A DNA stretch of 64,000 nucleotides from CAYSCW01 sp964429795. Lineage in GTDB: Bacteria > Acidobacteriota > Aminicenantia > Aminicenantales > Aminicenantaceae. The notes beneath the pieces were generated by a model. The model had not been told where the DNA came from. It worked only from the letters and a program-made list of their open reading frames with translations, and made no database searches. The stretch spans positions 16,302 to 80,301 of the forward strand of contig CAYSCW010000009.1 in assembly GCA_964429795.1 (NCBI GenBank), written 5' to 3'. This document shows positions 1 to 8,093 of the stretch, in pieces. Numbering within the stretch: position 1 is the stretch's first letter; every line of letters begins with the position of its first letter. Made by a program: the position numbers and the translations under genes.

Positions 1-356
1 GTCTCCGATGGGATCTCTTCCCAAGCTGGAAATTCCATCCCTATTTCTCTCTGGGTGTTGGTGCAGCTAAGGGGGTTGATTTCGAAAATGCCACGGTTGA
101 TTATGATTTCAATTCCAAACTTACCATTGATGGGGAGCTTTTTGAACACTATGAGGCAGAAGGTAAAGAGACAATTGAAACGCTCAATGAAGAACTCAAT
201 AAAGTAGACAAAGAGCAAAATCTTCCAAAACTTTTTCCGATTATCCAATTCAACCTTGGTGCTAAAATGGAGTTGACGGAAAAGCTAGCTTTATTTGCTG
301 ACTTTGGAATATGGAACGGATTACTTTTTCGCGGAGGAATAGCCTTCCTTTTTTGA
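1..356 (+). CDS. Beta-barrel outer membrane protein, C-terminal part (5' end outside window)
   Basis: An open frame runs from the window edge (codons in phase from base 3) to TGA at 354-356, about 117 codons. The translation alternates polar and hydrophobic residues in beta-strand-like stretches such as WKFHPYFSLGVGA and IIQFNLGAKMEL. It ends in LLFRGGIAFLF; a terminal aromatic residue after an alternating strand is the usual signature of outer membrane barrels. A charged E/K-rich loop lies between strands. The start codon and signal peptide are outside the window, so family and length cannot be given. The barrel assignment is inferred from pattern, not from a recognised family. Confidence 0.6.
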   Translation, partial: LRWDLFPSWKFHPYFSLGVGAAKGVDFENATVDYDFNSKLTIDGELFEHYEAEGKETIETLNEELNKVDKEQNLPKLFPIIQFNLGAKMELTEKLALFADFGIWNGLLFRGGIAFLF

Positions 357-498
357 ATCCTCCAGTCTTACCGCACATGTTTTATAGCATCTCCCTGGCA
401 CAGGATCTGCCAGAATTCCAATTCAAACTCAAATAACTATTTCTTAGCCCTTGTTGACTACCATAAAATTACTTTAGCAAGACTATGGAGGACATGTT

Positions 499-1281
499 AT
501 GGAAAATAAACAGAAAAAGGGATTAGTGCCGTATGATATGGTATCTCCAGGCTTTGAGGCTATGTACACGGGTGAGAAGTCTTCCTCTCCAGTTGAAAAA
601 ACGGAAATAATCACGACTCTTACTACAGATAAAGCGGGTAACATCATAAGAAAATGGTCTGTATTTCCATGGACATGGCCCGGCCAAGAAAAAGACTGGG
701 ATGATAACATCAAATATATCAACAAAATGCAGCTCAAACTAGGGCATCTGGATGAAAATTTCCGTCAGATTCGCGCTCACATTGCCAGCCTTGTGCCATG
801 TGATAGCGGATTTCCTGTTACTGTTGACGAGTTGTTAAACGCCATCGGCCGGGGAAAATTAGCTGAGCCCTCATTTCGCATTATCGAAGGCTGGATTCAC
901 GGTATTGGCACCGGAAAATTAGCCATACAAACCCGAAAAGCCGGAACAGAGAGGGAAAGACTCGGACATTTACTGTTCGGCTATGTGCTGGGACTCGACA
1001 AGTGGCTATTGGGCTTGCCGATGCAGTTTTTCATCCTGGATTTAGGACATATAAACCTGGGGTTTGACCCAAAAAACGAGATACTCCGCGTTTACGCTTA
1101 TCTCGGTGAAGATAGAACGCCTGTGAAAGAATGGCTTGCTGCCTGTTTATGGAACAACCTTACTTATAACCCTATAGGGGGTAATCCCGGCGGTCTTGTA
1201 CGCCATAAGGATCTTCTTGATCTTGCTGCCCAGGTCGGCATCAGCGTGCGTGAATGGATGGATTCTGCTAAAAAACATTGA
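499..1281 (+). CDS. Hypothetical protein, 260 aa, no recognised family
   Basis: A complete reading frame with a good ribosome binding site (GGAGG at 487-491, seven bases before the ATG). The protein has no signal peptide or membrane segment and is probably cytoplasmic. The N-terminal 90 residues are polar; the middle has two similar short segments (IGRGKLAEPS and IGTGKLAIQT, about residues 116 and 136). The second half is richer in W, L and G. I do not recognise a fold or catalytic motif. It stands alone between the barrel gene and the leftward sigma operon, about 140 bases after the former and about 165 bases from the latter. Translation is credible, function unknown. Confidence 0.7.
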   Translation: MENKQKKGLVPYDMVSPGFEAMYTGEKSSSPVEKTEIITTLTTDKAGNIIRKWSVFPWTWPGQEKDWDDNIKYINKMQLKLGHLDENFRQIRAHIASLVPCDSGFPVTVDELLNAIGRGKLAEPSFRIIEGWIHGIGTGKLAIQTRKAGTERERLGHLLFGYVLGLDKWLLGLPMQFFILDLGHINLGFDPKNEILRVYAYLGEDRTPVKEWLAACLWNNLTYNPIGGNPGGLVRHKDLLDLAAQVGISVREWMDSAKKH

Positions 1282-1446
1282 TTTAAACAAAGCCAAATCA
1301 AGGATTTGTTCATAGAGAAAAGTGAGTTAGCGCGAATTTCTGCTCAGAACCTGAGGGTGACGAATAGATTGAAGGTCAGTCCCATGTAGAGCGATTGAGT
1401 TTAACACTTGCCTTGAATAACAGTTTTTTCGGAAAGCTGGAAAGAC

Positions 1447-2127
1447 TTAGTCCCTCTTTCTCCTGGGCGGAGGGAACATTCCTCTTTCAAATCTTTTGTG
1501 TCTTTCCTCCTTGTAGTTATCGTATAATTTCTTCTGCTCATCGGTTAATATCTCTTTAATAGCCTGGTCTACCTTCTCTTCGGACTCCAGCATAGGTCTC
1601 CATTTCTCTCTAGCTCTATCCATTTCTTCTCGTACTTTTCTGACTTGTTCCCTCATTTCTTCGAGGATTTGTCTGATCTGTAATGTTTGTTCCTCAGTCA
1701 ACTCTAGCGCTTCTTTCATTGCCCTGAGTTCCCCCTCTAAGTCGTCCGCTATCAAGAAGCGAAACGGCCCCATGGGGGGAGGGCCGGGCAGGCCTCTTTC
1801 AAGACGCTTTTTCTGTTCAGGGGTTAGAAGGGGGTCCAATTCTGCTCTCAGCGAGTCAAAGGCTGATTGCAATTCTACACTGAAATTGGCACGGATATCT
1901 TCGATACGTTTGGCATGTTTATTGAGGACTTTTCTAATCTCCTTTGATTGAACGGGATCAGCTCCGATCCTTTCCTCGATAAAAGGGACAAAAACATCCG
2001 GAGTTCTTTTTGACATGATATTTCTGATACGCTTTTGAACGAGAGCCCTGTTCAGCATCGCTCCGATGATGATTCCGAGAATAAGTGTTGCGATGATAAC
2101 AAAGGTCATTTTCAGTTTTATGTTCAT
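1447..2127 (-). CDS. Membrane-anchored CpxP/Spy/CnrX-like periplasmic sensor protein
   Basis: The protein begins with one hydrophobic helix (about residues 7-25) that should anchor it in the inner membrane. A charged helical periplasmic region follows, with three LTxxQ-type motifs (LTPEQ, LTEEQ, LTDEQ) typical of the Spy/CpxP/ZraP/CnrX superfamily, and a basic, proline-rich tail. I chose the ATG at 2127 because GGAG lies about ten bases upstream; the longer frame would start with TTG at 2172 inside the upstream gene. It is the third gene of a sigma / anti-sigma / sensor operon. In CnrYXH-type systems such a protein senses metal or envelope stress and controls the anti-sigma factor; that role is inferred here. 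Confidence 0.75.
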   Translation of the reverse strand: MNIKLKMTFVIIATLILGIIIGAMLNRALVQKRIRNIMSKRTPDVFVPFIEERIGADPVQSKEIRKVLNKHAKRIEDIRANFSVELQSAFDSLRAELDPLLTPEQKKRLERGLPGPPPMGPFRFLIADDLEGELRAMKEALELTEEQTLQIRQILEEMREQVRKVREEMDRAREKWRPMLESEEKVDQAIKEILTDEQKKLYDNYKEERHKRFERGMFPPPRRKRD

Positions 2128-2140
2128 CTTCTTTCTCCGA

Positions 2141-2572
2141 CTAAAATAAGGGGATAGGAAGAATTTCTTCAAAAGTTAATTCGGACACATAAAACGCCTC
2201 ATTCATGGTGAAGCTCTCCCCTATACTCAGATTGTATACAATCAGAACAATAATGACGATGGCTGCGACGATGGCTAAACGTTGGAATACGGCTTTGAGC
2301 GGCTCAAACACAGAAACCATAGGCCCCCCCTTTTCTTCAGCCACAATCCGGTTCATCACTCTCTCTGCAAAGAATGGTTTGTAGGAGCCATAAGCGCTTT
2401 CGGAAACAGCTTTGCGCATCGCTGCAATCTTTTCTTTTTCCCCTCTAAGCTCTTCAGATTTTTCTAGTGCTTTCTCTAGTTGATTCTGTTCCTTTTCTTT
2501 TAATTTTTCCTCAAAGGACCAATAAAGGAGCCTTAAGGCTTTTTTGTCCATATTCATCCCCTTTTTACTCAT
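2141..2572 (-). CDS. Putative anti-sigma factor, single transmembrane helix
   Basis: A small protein with a charged helical N-terminal cytoplasmic part (about 90 residues), one strongly hydrophobic helix (LAIVAAIVIIVLIVY) and a short C-terminal periplasmic tail. No HxxxCxxC zinc motif is present, so it is not a zf-HC2 anti-sigma. The call rests on the topology and on its position directly downstream of an ECF sigma gene, with overlapping ends (ATG at 2572, sigma stop at 2565-2567: ATGAGTAA). GGGGAG precedes this ATG; an alternative start is the ATG at 2551, preceded by AAAGGGG. The overlap suggests translational coupling and balanced sigma/anti-sigma synthesis. Confidence 0.65.
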   Translation of the reverse strand: MSKKGMNMDKKALRLLYWSFEEKLKEKEQNQLEKALEKSEELRGEKEKIAAMRKAVSESAYGSYKPFFAERVMNRIVAEEKGGPMVSVFEPLKAVFQRLAIVAAIVIIVLIVYNLSIGESFTMNEAFYVSELTFEEILPIPLF

Positions 2573-3125
2573 GTTTCTCCCCATATAATGGTGTCAATAT
2601 TTCTTTAAGCTTCATTTGAGCCCGTGCCAGACGAGAAAGAACCGTCCCCACCGGAAGCTTCAGAATATCTGCTGTTTCCTGTGTCGAATACTGGTCGATC
2701 AGACGAAGCACCACAACCGCTCGAAACTTAGGCTCAAGCTTTTGAATGCCCTGTTGAACAATTTCTTTAATCTCCTTGTTTTTCCTTGAATTGTTTGTAT
2801 CAGCAACGTTCTCGATTAATCCATCAGATTTTGAAAAGAAAAATTTTCGTCGTCGTATACGCCGCCTGAGTTCATTTATGGAAAGATTGATGGCGATCCG
2901 GGTGAGATAAGTCCCAACACTCGCTTCTCCTCTAAATTTATCCAGGGATTTATAGAATCGCATAAATGTCTCCTGCCCAATATCTTCTGCCTCAGCACAT
3001 CTGCCTAACATGCCAATCACGGTTGCCGCCACCTGATGTTCATATCTCTCGATGATCTTCTTAAAAGCGTTTTTATCCCCGTTTCTTGCATTTTTTAGCA
3101 GTTCCTGATCGTTCTGTTCTGTCAC
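2565..3125 (-). CDS. ECF-family RNA polymerase sigma factor
   Basis: A 186-residue sigma-70 family protein with only regions 2 and 4. Region 2 shows the usual segment around AEDIGQETFMRFYKSLDKF followed by a basic stretch (NELRRRIRRRK). Region 4 has a helix-turn-helix around YSTQETADILKLPVGTVLSRL. The start codon is GTG. It heads a leftward operon with the putative anti-sigma and the CpxP-like protein. Two copies of GGAATAA-N16-GTCTAA stand upstream in the correct orientation, the nearer about 60 bases before the start, which suggests that the factor transcribes its own operon. The stimulus is unknown; metal or envelope stress is inferred from the third gene. Confidence 0.9.
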   Translation of the reverse strand: MTEQNDQELLKNARNGDKNAFKKIIERYEHQVAATVIGMLGRCAEAEDIGQETFMRFYKSLDKFRGEASVGTYLTRIAINLSINELRRRIRRRKFFFSKSDGLIENVADTNNSRKNKEIKEIVQQGIQKLEPKFRAVVVLRLIDQYSTQETADILKLPVGTVLSRLARAQMKLKEILTPLYGEKHE

Positions 3126-3181
3126 GCTTTACCACAGCGGATTCTTGTCTTGGAAGATGATCTCTTTTTGTTTCTCTATTA

Positions 3182-3215
3182 TTTTAGACAAGGAAATTAT
3201 TCATTTTATTCCATC
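3182..3215 (-). promoter_or_regulatory. Putative ECF sigma promoter P1 of the sigma operon
   Basis: Read on the minus strand the site has GGAATAA, a 16-base spacer and GTCTAA. It lies about 60 bases upstream of the GTG of the ECF sigma gene. The same two boxes recur at 3494-3525 and 6576-6603 while spacers differ, as expected for a -35/-10 pair. The boxes resemble the GGAAC / GTCTAA type of ECF promoters. Confidence 0.65.
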
Positions 3216-3379
3216 ATATCATTTTAAATTATGTATATCGCCGACTACAAGAAAATGTATGTTCTATTTCGCTATAGGTACTGAATGATATTATTCTGGC
3301 ACAGCTTTGGAATAATTTTATAAAAAAAGCCGGCTGTTGTCAGCGAAAGGGGGGTGTTAATAAGGGATATAGGAGGGGC

Positions 3380-3407
3380 GGCTCTCCCCAACCGGCAAAA
3401 GAGAGCC
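3380..3407. other. Short inverted repeat GGCTCTC / GAGAGCC
   Basis: Seven-base arms are separated by 14 bases. It lies between the two ECF promoter copies, so it would be inside the leader of a transcript from the distal one. No clean T-run follows on either strand, so it is not called a terminator. Confidence 0.35.
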
Positions 3408-3493
3408 ATCTTTTCGGTCATTCAGTTTTTGTATTATCATAGAAGTGACTCATTTTAACTTTAAGATTACTCCATCATTATCTATACTCTGTG

Positions 3494-3525
3494 TTAGACA
3501 AGGTAATAGTGCATTTTATTCCATC
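3494..3525 (-). promoter_or_regulatory. Second copy of the ECF promoter element, distal promoter P2
   Basis: It matches the copy at 3184-3215 at 28 of 32 positions. All four mismatches fall in the spacer, and the GGAATAA and GTCTAA boxes are intact. It has the same leftward orientation. A transcript from here would carry a leader of roughly 370 bases before the sigma gene. Confidence 0.55.
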
Positions 3526-3529
3526 TAAG

Positions 3530-3655
3530 ATGAGAATATTTAAATCGCAGCCCAGATTTTCCCTGAATGCCCCCAAGCCAGAAACCTCGGTTTCGATAAA
3601 TGAGGATTATGATACACAGCTCTGGCCTTTACAGTGGACATTCAAGAAGATTTGA
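3530..3655 (+). other. Short open frame of 41 codons, possible relic
   Basis: An ATG-initiated frame of 41 residues with protein-like composition (for example NAPKPETSVSINEDYDTQ) but no ribosome binding site, in the spacer before the S46 peptidase. It may be the remains of a larger gene. The rest of the 3216-3780 spacer shows only the second ECF element, the short inverted repeat and the ribosome binding site of the next gene. Confidence 0.2.
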
Positions 3656-3780
3656 TAGAAAATGAGGCTTGAGATAGAATTGAAAATCACATTTATGTCT
3701 CAAACATCCACCAACTTTGGGCCAAAGCCGAAAACTTAAATCTGTTGATAAATTTAATAACAACAAAGTAAGGAGGAAGA

Positions 3781-5958
3781 ATGAATCAGAGAAAATTGGC
3801 TTTTTATTTTATCCCATTGATCCTGTTATTCTCATCTTTGTTTCTCTTGCGTGCTGATGAAGGCATGTATCTTTTGAACAAGATCGACCAGAACACTTTG
3901 AAAAAGATGAGGACCATGGGATTCGAGCTCTCTCTGGAAGACATTTATAATCCCCAGGGAACAGGGCTGGCCAGTGCTGTGATCAAGATGGGGGCCACCG
4001 CATCTTTTGTCTCTCCGAATGGGTTGATTGTCACCAACCACCATGTGGCTTTTGGCGCAGTCCAGAGAATCAGCACCCCAGAGAAAAACTACATCGAGGA
4101 AGGCTTCTTATCTCGCACCTTGGAGGAAGAAGTTCCTGCTCCTGGTTATCAAGCTTCTATCCTTCTTTCTATAAAAGATGTCACCAAGGAAGTTTTATCT
4201 GCTGTTAAGGAGGAAATGACAGATTACGAACGCCACCAAGCCATCGAAAAGAAGACAAAGGAGATTGTAAAAGAGGCAGAAGCCAAGGGTGATGTGGAAT
4301 GTGAAGTCCAGGCCATGAATTTCGGGATGCCGTATTTCCTCTTCACCTATTTTAAGATCAAAGACATTCGAGTCGTTTATATTCCTGCTCGTTCCATCGG
4401 AGAATACGGAGGAGACATCGATAACTGGATGTGGCCGCGGCACACAGGTGATTTCTCTTTTCTCAGGGCCTATGTCCGACCAGACGGAAAGCCGGCCGAA
4501 TATGCCAAGGATAATGTTCCCTATAAACCGAAGTCGTATCTCAAAATCTCAGCCCGAGGCATCAAGGAAGGCGATTTTGCAATGATCCTGGGCTTTCCGG
4601 GCCGAACATACAGACATGTCACTTCTTATACCATCGAATCAGACATAATGTTCCGATATCCCTTCCAAATCAAAACTGCCCAAGATTTGATCCGTATTCT
4701 TGAGGAACACTCCGAAAAAGACAGAGACGCAGCCGTTAAGCTGTCTTCCCTTATCAAGGGCCTGAATAACATGCTCAAGAATAACCAGGGGATGCTTGAG
4801 GGATTGGTGAAGACAAAGCTTCTCGAGAAAAAAAGAGCAGAAGAGCAGGCCTTTCTGGAATTTCTGAACAAGAATCCCGAATGGCAGAATAAGTACGGGT
4901 CTGTGCTGTCCCGGGTTAAGTCGCTCTATGAGGAGCAGAAAGAAATAAGAGAGAAAAGCGCTTTTCTGAGGTGGATGGGCCGTGGCAGTCCGATGATGAG
5001 TTTTGCTTTGACCATCAACAAATGGTCGATCGAGAAACAAAAGAAGGATATGGATCGAGAACAGGGATACCAAGAGAGGGATCTTCCCCGGACAGGAATG
5101 AGACTAAAGGTGGCTCAGAGAAGCCTCGTTCCCAAGGCAGATAGAGAGGCTTTGAGCTATTTTCTGAAAAACATCCTGACCCTTCCACCTGCTCAGAAAA
5201 TCCAGGCCGTGGAAAAAATAGTGAGTAAGGATCCTAGCCTTTCAAAAGAGCAAGCCATCAGCAGATTCTTGGACAGGCTATATTCCGAAACACGGCTTGC
5301 ATCAGCCGAGGAAAGAATTAAAATGCTTCATCTCCCCAGGAAAGAATTGCTGGCGCTTAATGATCCCTTTATTCAATTTGCCTCTGAGCTGGAAAATGAG
5401 AGGGAAGCTCTGAACCGAAAGAACAAGGAACTTTCCGGTGCTTTATCCCGGCTTATACCCCTTTATCTAGAAGGAATTGAGGTTTGGAAAAAGGCAACCC
5501 TCTTTCCTGATGCCAACGGAACCCTTCGCCTGAATTTTGGAGAGGTGAAAGGTTATTCTCCCCGGGATGCTGTCTGGTATAACTATCTCACCTCCCTTTC
5601 GGGCGTAGTGGAAAAAAACACAGGGAAGGAGCCTTTTAATAATCCCGAAAGGCTCCTTGAAGTTTATCGCCAAGGGGACTTTGGACCCTATATAGACAAG
5701 AAAATAAATGATGTACCTGTTAATTTTTTGACCACCAATGACAGCACGGGAGGAAATTCTGGGAGCCCTGTTCTTAACGGAAAGGGAGAGCTGATCGGCC
5801 TCCTTTTTGACGGCACCTATGAAGCCATGTACAGCGATTATTATTTCAACCCTGAATTGACCCGGACCATAAGCGTTGATATCCGTTACGTCCTGTTTAT
5901 CTCTGAAAAAGTGGATAAAGCTCTGAATGTTCTGGAAGAGCTGACAATCATCAAGTAG
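3781..5958 (+). CDS. S46 family dipeptidyl-peptidase (DPP7/DPP11-like), secreted
   Basis: A 725-residue serine peptidase with an N-terminal signal peptide (hydrophobic residues about 8-24), of the length usual for family S46, which releases dipeptides from peptide N-termini in the periplasm. The triad regions are visible: GLIVTNHHVAFG (His 87/88), GGDIDNWMWPRHTGDF (Asp near 220) and TGGNSGSPV (Ser near 660). The segment LLFDGTYEAM has glycine where DPP11 enzymes have arginine. By known family rules this points to DPP7-like preference for hydrophobic P1 residues rather than acidic ones. GGAGG precedes the ATG by five bases. It is transcribed alone, divergently from the sigma operon. Together with other peptidases here it suggests peptide catabolism. 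Confidence 0.92.
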   Translation: MNQRKLAFYFIPLILLFSSLFLLRADEGMYLLNKIDQNTLKKMRTMGFELSLEDIYNPQGTGLASAVIKMGATASFVSPNGLIVTNHHVAFGAVQRISTPEKNYIEEGFLSRTLEEEVPAPGYQASILLSIKDVTKEVLSAVKEEMTDYERHQAIEKKTKEIVKEAEAKGDVECEVQAMNFGMPYFLFTYFKIKDIRVVYIPARSIGEYGGDIDNWMWPRHTGDFSFLRAYVRPDGKPAEYAKDNVPYKPKSYLKISARGIKEGDFAMILGFPGRTYRHVTSYTIESDIMFRYPFQIKTAQDLIRILEEHSEKDRDAAVKLSSLIKGLNNMLKNNQGMLEGLVKTKLLEKKRAEEQAFLEFLNKNPEWQNKYGSVLSRVKSLYEEQKEIREKSAFLRWMGRGSPMMSFALTINKWSIEKQKKDMDREQGYQERDLPRTGMRLKVAQRSLVPKADREALSYFLKNILTLPPAQKIQAVEKIVSKDPSLSKEQAISRFLDRLYSETRLASAEERIKMLHLPRKELLALNDPFIQFASELENEREALNRKNKELSGALSRLIPLYLEGIEVWKKATLFPDANGTLRLNFGEVKGYSPRDAVWYNYLTSLSGVVEKNTGKEPFNNPERLLEVYRQGDFGPYIDKKINDVPVNFLTTNDSTGGNSGSPVLNGKGELIGLLFDGTYEAMYSDYYFNPELTRTISVDIRYVLFISEKVDKALNVLEELTIIK

Positions 5959-6007
5959 GGTTCAGAAACCGGCGAGACAGCCGAGGCGCCGCAGATCGGT
6001 GACCTTG

Positions 6008-6529
6008 TTACTTCCTGATTCGATTTTTCATCGGCGGGCGTTGCGGGAACCTTTCTCCTCCGCGGAAAAATTTTCTCTCTTGCAGTCGCTCCTTCATCGC
6101 TGCCTTCACAGCCTCTCGCTGCTCGAGTGTTAAAATTTTCTGTATTTCCTCTCTGAGTTTCAATCTCTCTATAAACATCTCATCCTCGTAACCGGACATC
6201 TTGGAGAGAACGGCTTTTATCTTTTCATAATCAAGATTCTCTTTCTCCTGCATGAGTTTTCTCAAATTCAGCTGCTCCAGACTGATTTGATTCCTCATCT
6301 GAATCATCTTCTCCTCGAATGAAAAATCCAGGCTCTGGATTTTTTCAATCTGACTGTCTGTGACTTTAAGCTCGTCCTTTTTTGCCTCTAAAACCCACAG
6401 AATTCTTATCGGTGACCGCCTCGCAAATTCTTCACCTCTTCTCATGCGGCGGTCTGGCTGGGCCAAGCTGCTGGCAGCAAACACAACCACAGTCAAGATA
6501 ACGACGAAAATCTTGATGCCTCTTTTCAT
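6008..6529 (-). CDS. Secreted CpxP/Spy-like periplasmic protein
   Basis: The start at 6529 is chosen because GGAG stands seven bases upstream; an in-frame ATG at 6556 has no such site. The protein has a signal peptide (KIFVVILTVVVFAASSLAQ) and then a mature helical, charged region of about 150 residues with LTxxQ-like motifs (VTDSQ, LTLEQ) and arginine/proline-rich ends. This is the plan of Spy/CpxP/ZraP chaperone-like proteins that respond to envelope or metal stress. Unlike the homologue at 1447-2127 it seems soluble in the periplasm. Its upstream region carries the same GGAATAA-N15-GTCTAA element as the sigma operon, so it is probably a member of that regulon. Confidence 0.75.
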   Translation of the reverse strand: MKRGIKIFVVILTVVVFAASSLAQPDRRMRRGEEFARRSPIRILWVLEAKKDELKVTDSQIEKIQSLDFSFEEKMIQMRNQISLEQLNLRKLMQEKENLDYEKIKAVLSKMSGYEDEMFIERLKLREEIQKILTLEQREAVKAAMKERLQERKFFRGGERFPQRPPMKNRIRK

Positions 6530-6575
6530 CTTTTTACTCCTTTTTTGATTTCTCAAATTTTTTGTCTTACATAGA

Positions 6576-6603
6576 TTAGACGATTTTTCCGATCATTTAT
6601 TCC
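6576..6603 (-). promoter_or_regulatory. Putative ECF promoter of the CpxP/Spy-like gene
   Basis: Minus strand reads GGAATAA, a 15-base spacer, GTCTAA, about 50 bases upstream of the ATG at 6529. The boxes are identical to those at 3182-3215 and 3494-3525. Confidence 0.6.
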
Positions 6604-6839
6604 AAAAAAATTAAATGGCCTTAGATTTCAGCCGAGAGGAGGGTCCTTAAAAATTAAAGGCTGTTTTTTCTTCCGGCAGATTAATTTATCCACTTCTCCC
6701 TCCCTGTTCTGAATTTGTGCTTGTATCATTAGATAAATCATGCAAACTTTATGCCATATATAACTGGTTCAGGTAAAACTTCTCAGCCACTTTTATGTCC
6801 TCTAATATGTACAGATGTCTTAATAAAAGTAAACTCCGG

Positions 6840-7046
6840 TTACGGTGGCACAACACATAACCAGCCCTCCGTATCAAATGCAATGGATTTGCCTCCCCTT
6901 CTGGAAATAAAGTAAAAGCCAATTCTCCATCGAGTTAAAATTATCTCTAAAAGTATATGGATGTATATTGTAGTATGTGAAATGATCCGTCAGATAGCCA
7001 AACGTAGCACAGGGAGATGGGGATGTGTTCTTAGCTTATTTGACAT
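6840..7046 (-). pseudogene. Coding-like relic, interrupted frame
   Basis: An ATG (7046) to TAA (6840) frame of 69 codons is broken by one TGA at 6990-6992. The end reads as plausible protein (RRGGKSIAFDTEGWLCVVPP). A second frame over 6870-7030 is also protein-like (LTDHFTYYNIHPYTFRDNF), which suggests an ancestral gene with a frameshift. No family is recognised. It lies in the 870-base gap 6557-7424; apart from this and the FtsX relic at 7184-7384 I see nothing there. Confidence 0.3.
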
Positions 7047-7183
7047 CGTATTTTTTCCCGTGCTATAAGATTTTTCGCTGAGAAATAGAGATAAATGATA
7101 CAGGATGAAAACATTTTAACGGAAAAGAGAGATCGGGCACTTCTAATATTCATCATCATATTGTTGATTTCTCTCATATCCCG

Positions 7184-7384
7184 GTTGGAGGAGTTTTAGG
7201 AATCGGGGCAGGATATGGCATTTCCAAAGTCGTGAGCCTCTATGCCCATTGGAGGACCTTGATCTCAGCTGTTTCGATCATTATTTCTTCCGGCATAGCT
7301 GTCTCAGTGGGGTTAACATTTGGGATTTACCCGGCCTACACTGCCTCTAAACTGAACCCGATAGAAGCCCTGCGCTATGAATGA
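7184..7384 (+). pseudogene. Remnant of an FtsX/MacB-type ABC permease C-terminus
   Basis: The frame ending at TGA 7382-7384 encodes GGVLGIGAGYGISKVVSLY, then a hydrophobic helix, then LTFGIYPAYTASKLNPIEAL. This is the classic last transmembrane segment and end of MacB/LolE permeases (xGxxPAxxAsxldPieALRyE). Just upstream, a hydrophobic stretch continues in a different frame (IFIIILLISLIS) before a stop, which indicates a frameshift near 7180. No N-terminal part or ATPase gene is nearby. Intact relatives are present at 28.8-31.2 kb. Confidence 0.7.
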
Positions 7385-7424
7385 CGCTTTGATTCTGTAG
7401 ATAGAGGGTCTGCTTCTTCACGCT

Positions 7425-8075
7425 TTAAAAGCCGAAGAGAAGGCCCACAGTCACGTTGAAAGCGTTCTGATTATGGGGATCATCAAAGATAACGCTGTAT
7501 CGAACATCAAGTCTGGCTCCGAAGTTTGAAAGGAGAAAAAGCTCGATCCCTCCTCCTATATTGGCCACAAAGTTTGAAGCTTTCTCTGGGGGAACAAACT
7601 CAATCTCATAACCATATTCGGAAATGTAGGTTTCCTCCTGGGCCACGAGCCTATCCATTCCCACGCCAACCAATAAATAAGGACTGAGACGCCTGCCCAG
7701 CAAGCGATAGACAACGTTTAAGCTCAGCGCATAATGCTTGGCCGTATCCGCTTCAACCGTATCTAGATCAGAAGGATCCTCGAGGATTACTTTTGTGGAA
7801 AAGGCATAGCGGGCATCCAGCTCAACACCAAGATGGCGAGTAAAAAAAAGAGCCACGGCTGCCCCGAAGTTAAACGAGGCATGGCCAGGCGTCACAGGAA
7901 AATCATTCTCTCCCATCACATAATCTTCTTCTTCTCCATATTCGAAGACTTTATACCAACCACCAAAAAGATAAGCCTGGATTTCCTGAGCAGGGGAATG
8001 TGCCACACAAACCCCCAGCAGGATAACTAATATCAGGCTCCCCCGCTTTATTCTTGATAATCTTTGTTTTCTCAT
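7425..8075 (-). CDS. Small outer membrane beta-barrel protein
   Basis: A 216-residue protein with a signal peptide (LILVILLGVCVAHSPAQ) followed by alternating beta-strand-like segments (IQAYLFGGWYKVFEYG, FNFGAAVALFFTRHLGVEL, YALSLNVVYRLLG, YLLVGVGMDRLVAQ, FVANIGGGIELFL). It ends in VTVGLLFGF with a C-terminal phenylalanine. The size and pattern fit an eight-stranded OmpA/OmpX-like barrel. AGAGG precedes the ATG. It lies 18 bases downstream of the gluzincin peptidase gene on the same strand, so the two are probably cotranscribed. Function is unknown; such barrels often play structural or adhesive roles. Confidence 0.7.
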   Translation of the reverse strand: MRKQRLSRIKRGSLILVILLGVCVAHSPAQEIQAYLFGGWYKVFEYGEEEDYVMGENDFPVTPGHASFNFGAAVALFFTRHLGVELDARYAFSTKVILEDPSDLDTVEADTAKHYALSLNVVYRLLGRRLSPYLLVGVGMDRLVAQEETYISEYGYEIEFVPPEKASNFVANIGGGIELFLLSNFGARLDVRYSVIFDDPHNQNAFNVTVGLLFGF

Positions 8076-8093
8076 TTCTAACCTCTCTGTCTT

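Noticed and set aside
3380..3407. Rho-independent terminator
   Set aside because: Stem of seven bases but no proper T-run follows on either strand.
3184..3525. Insertion-sequence target duplication or CRISPR-like repeat
   Set aside because: Only two copies in this gap, and identity is limited to the promoter boxes, with a third copy of the boxes before another gene.
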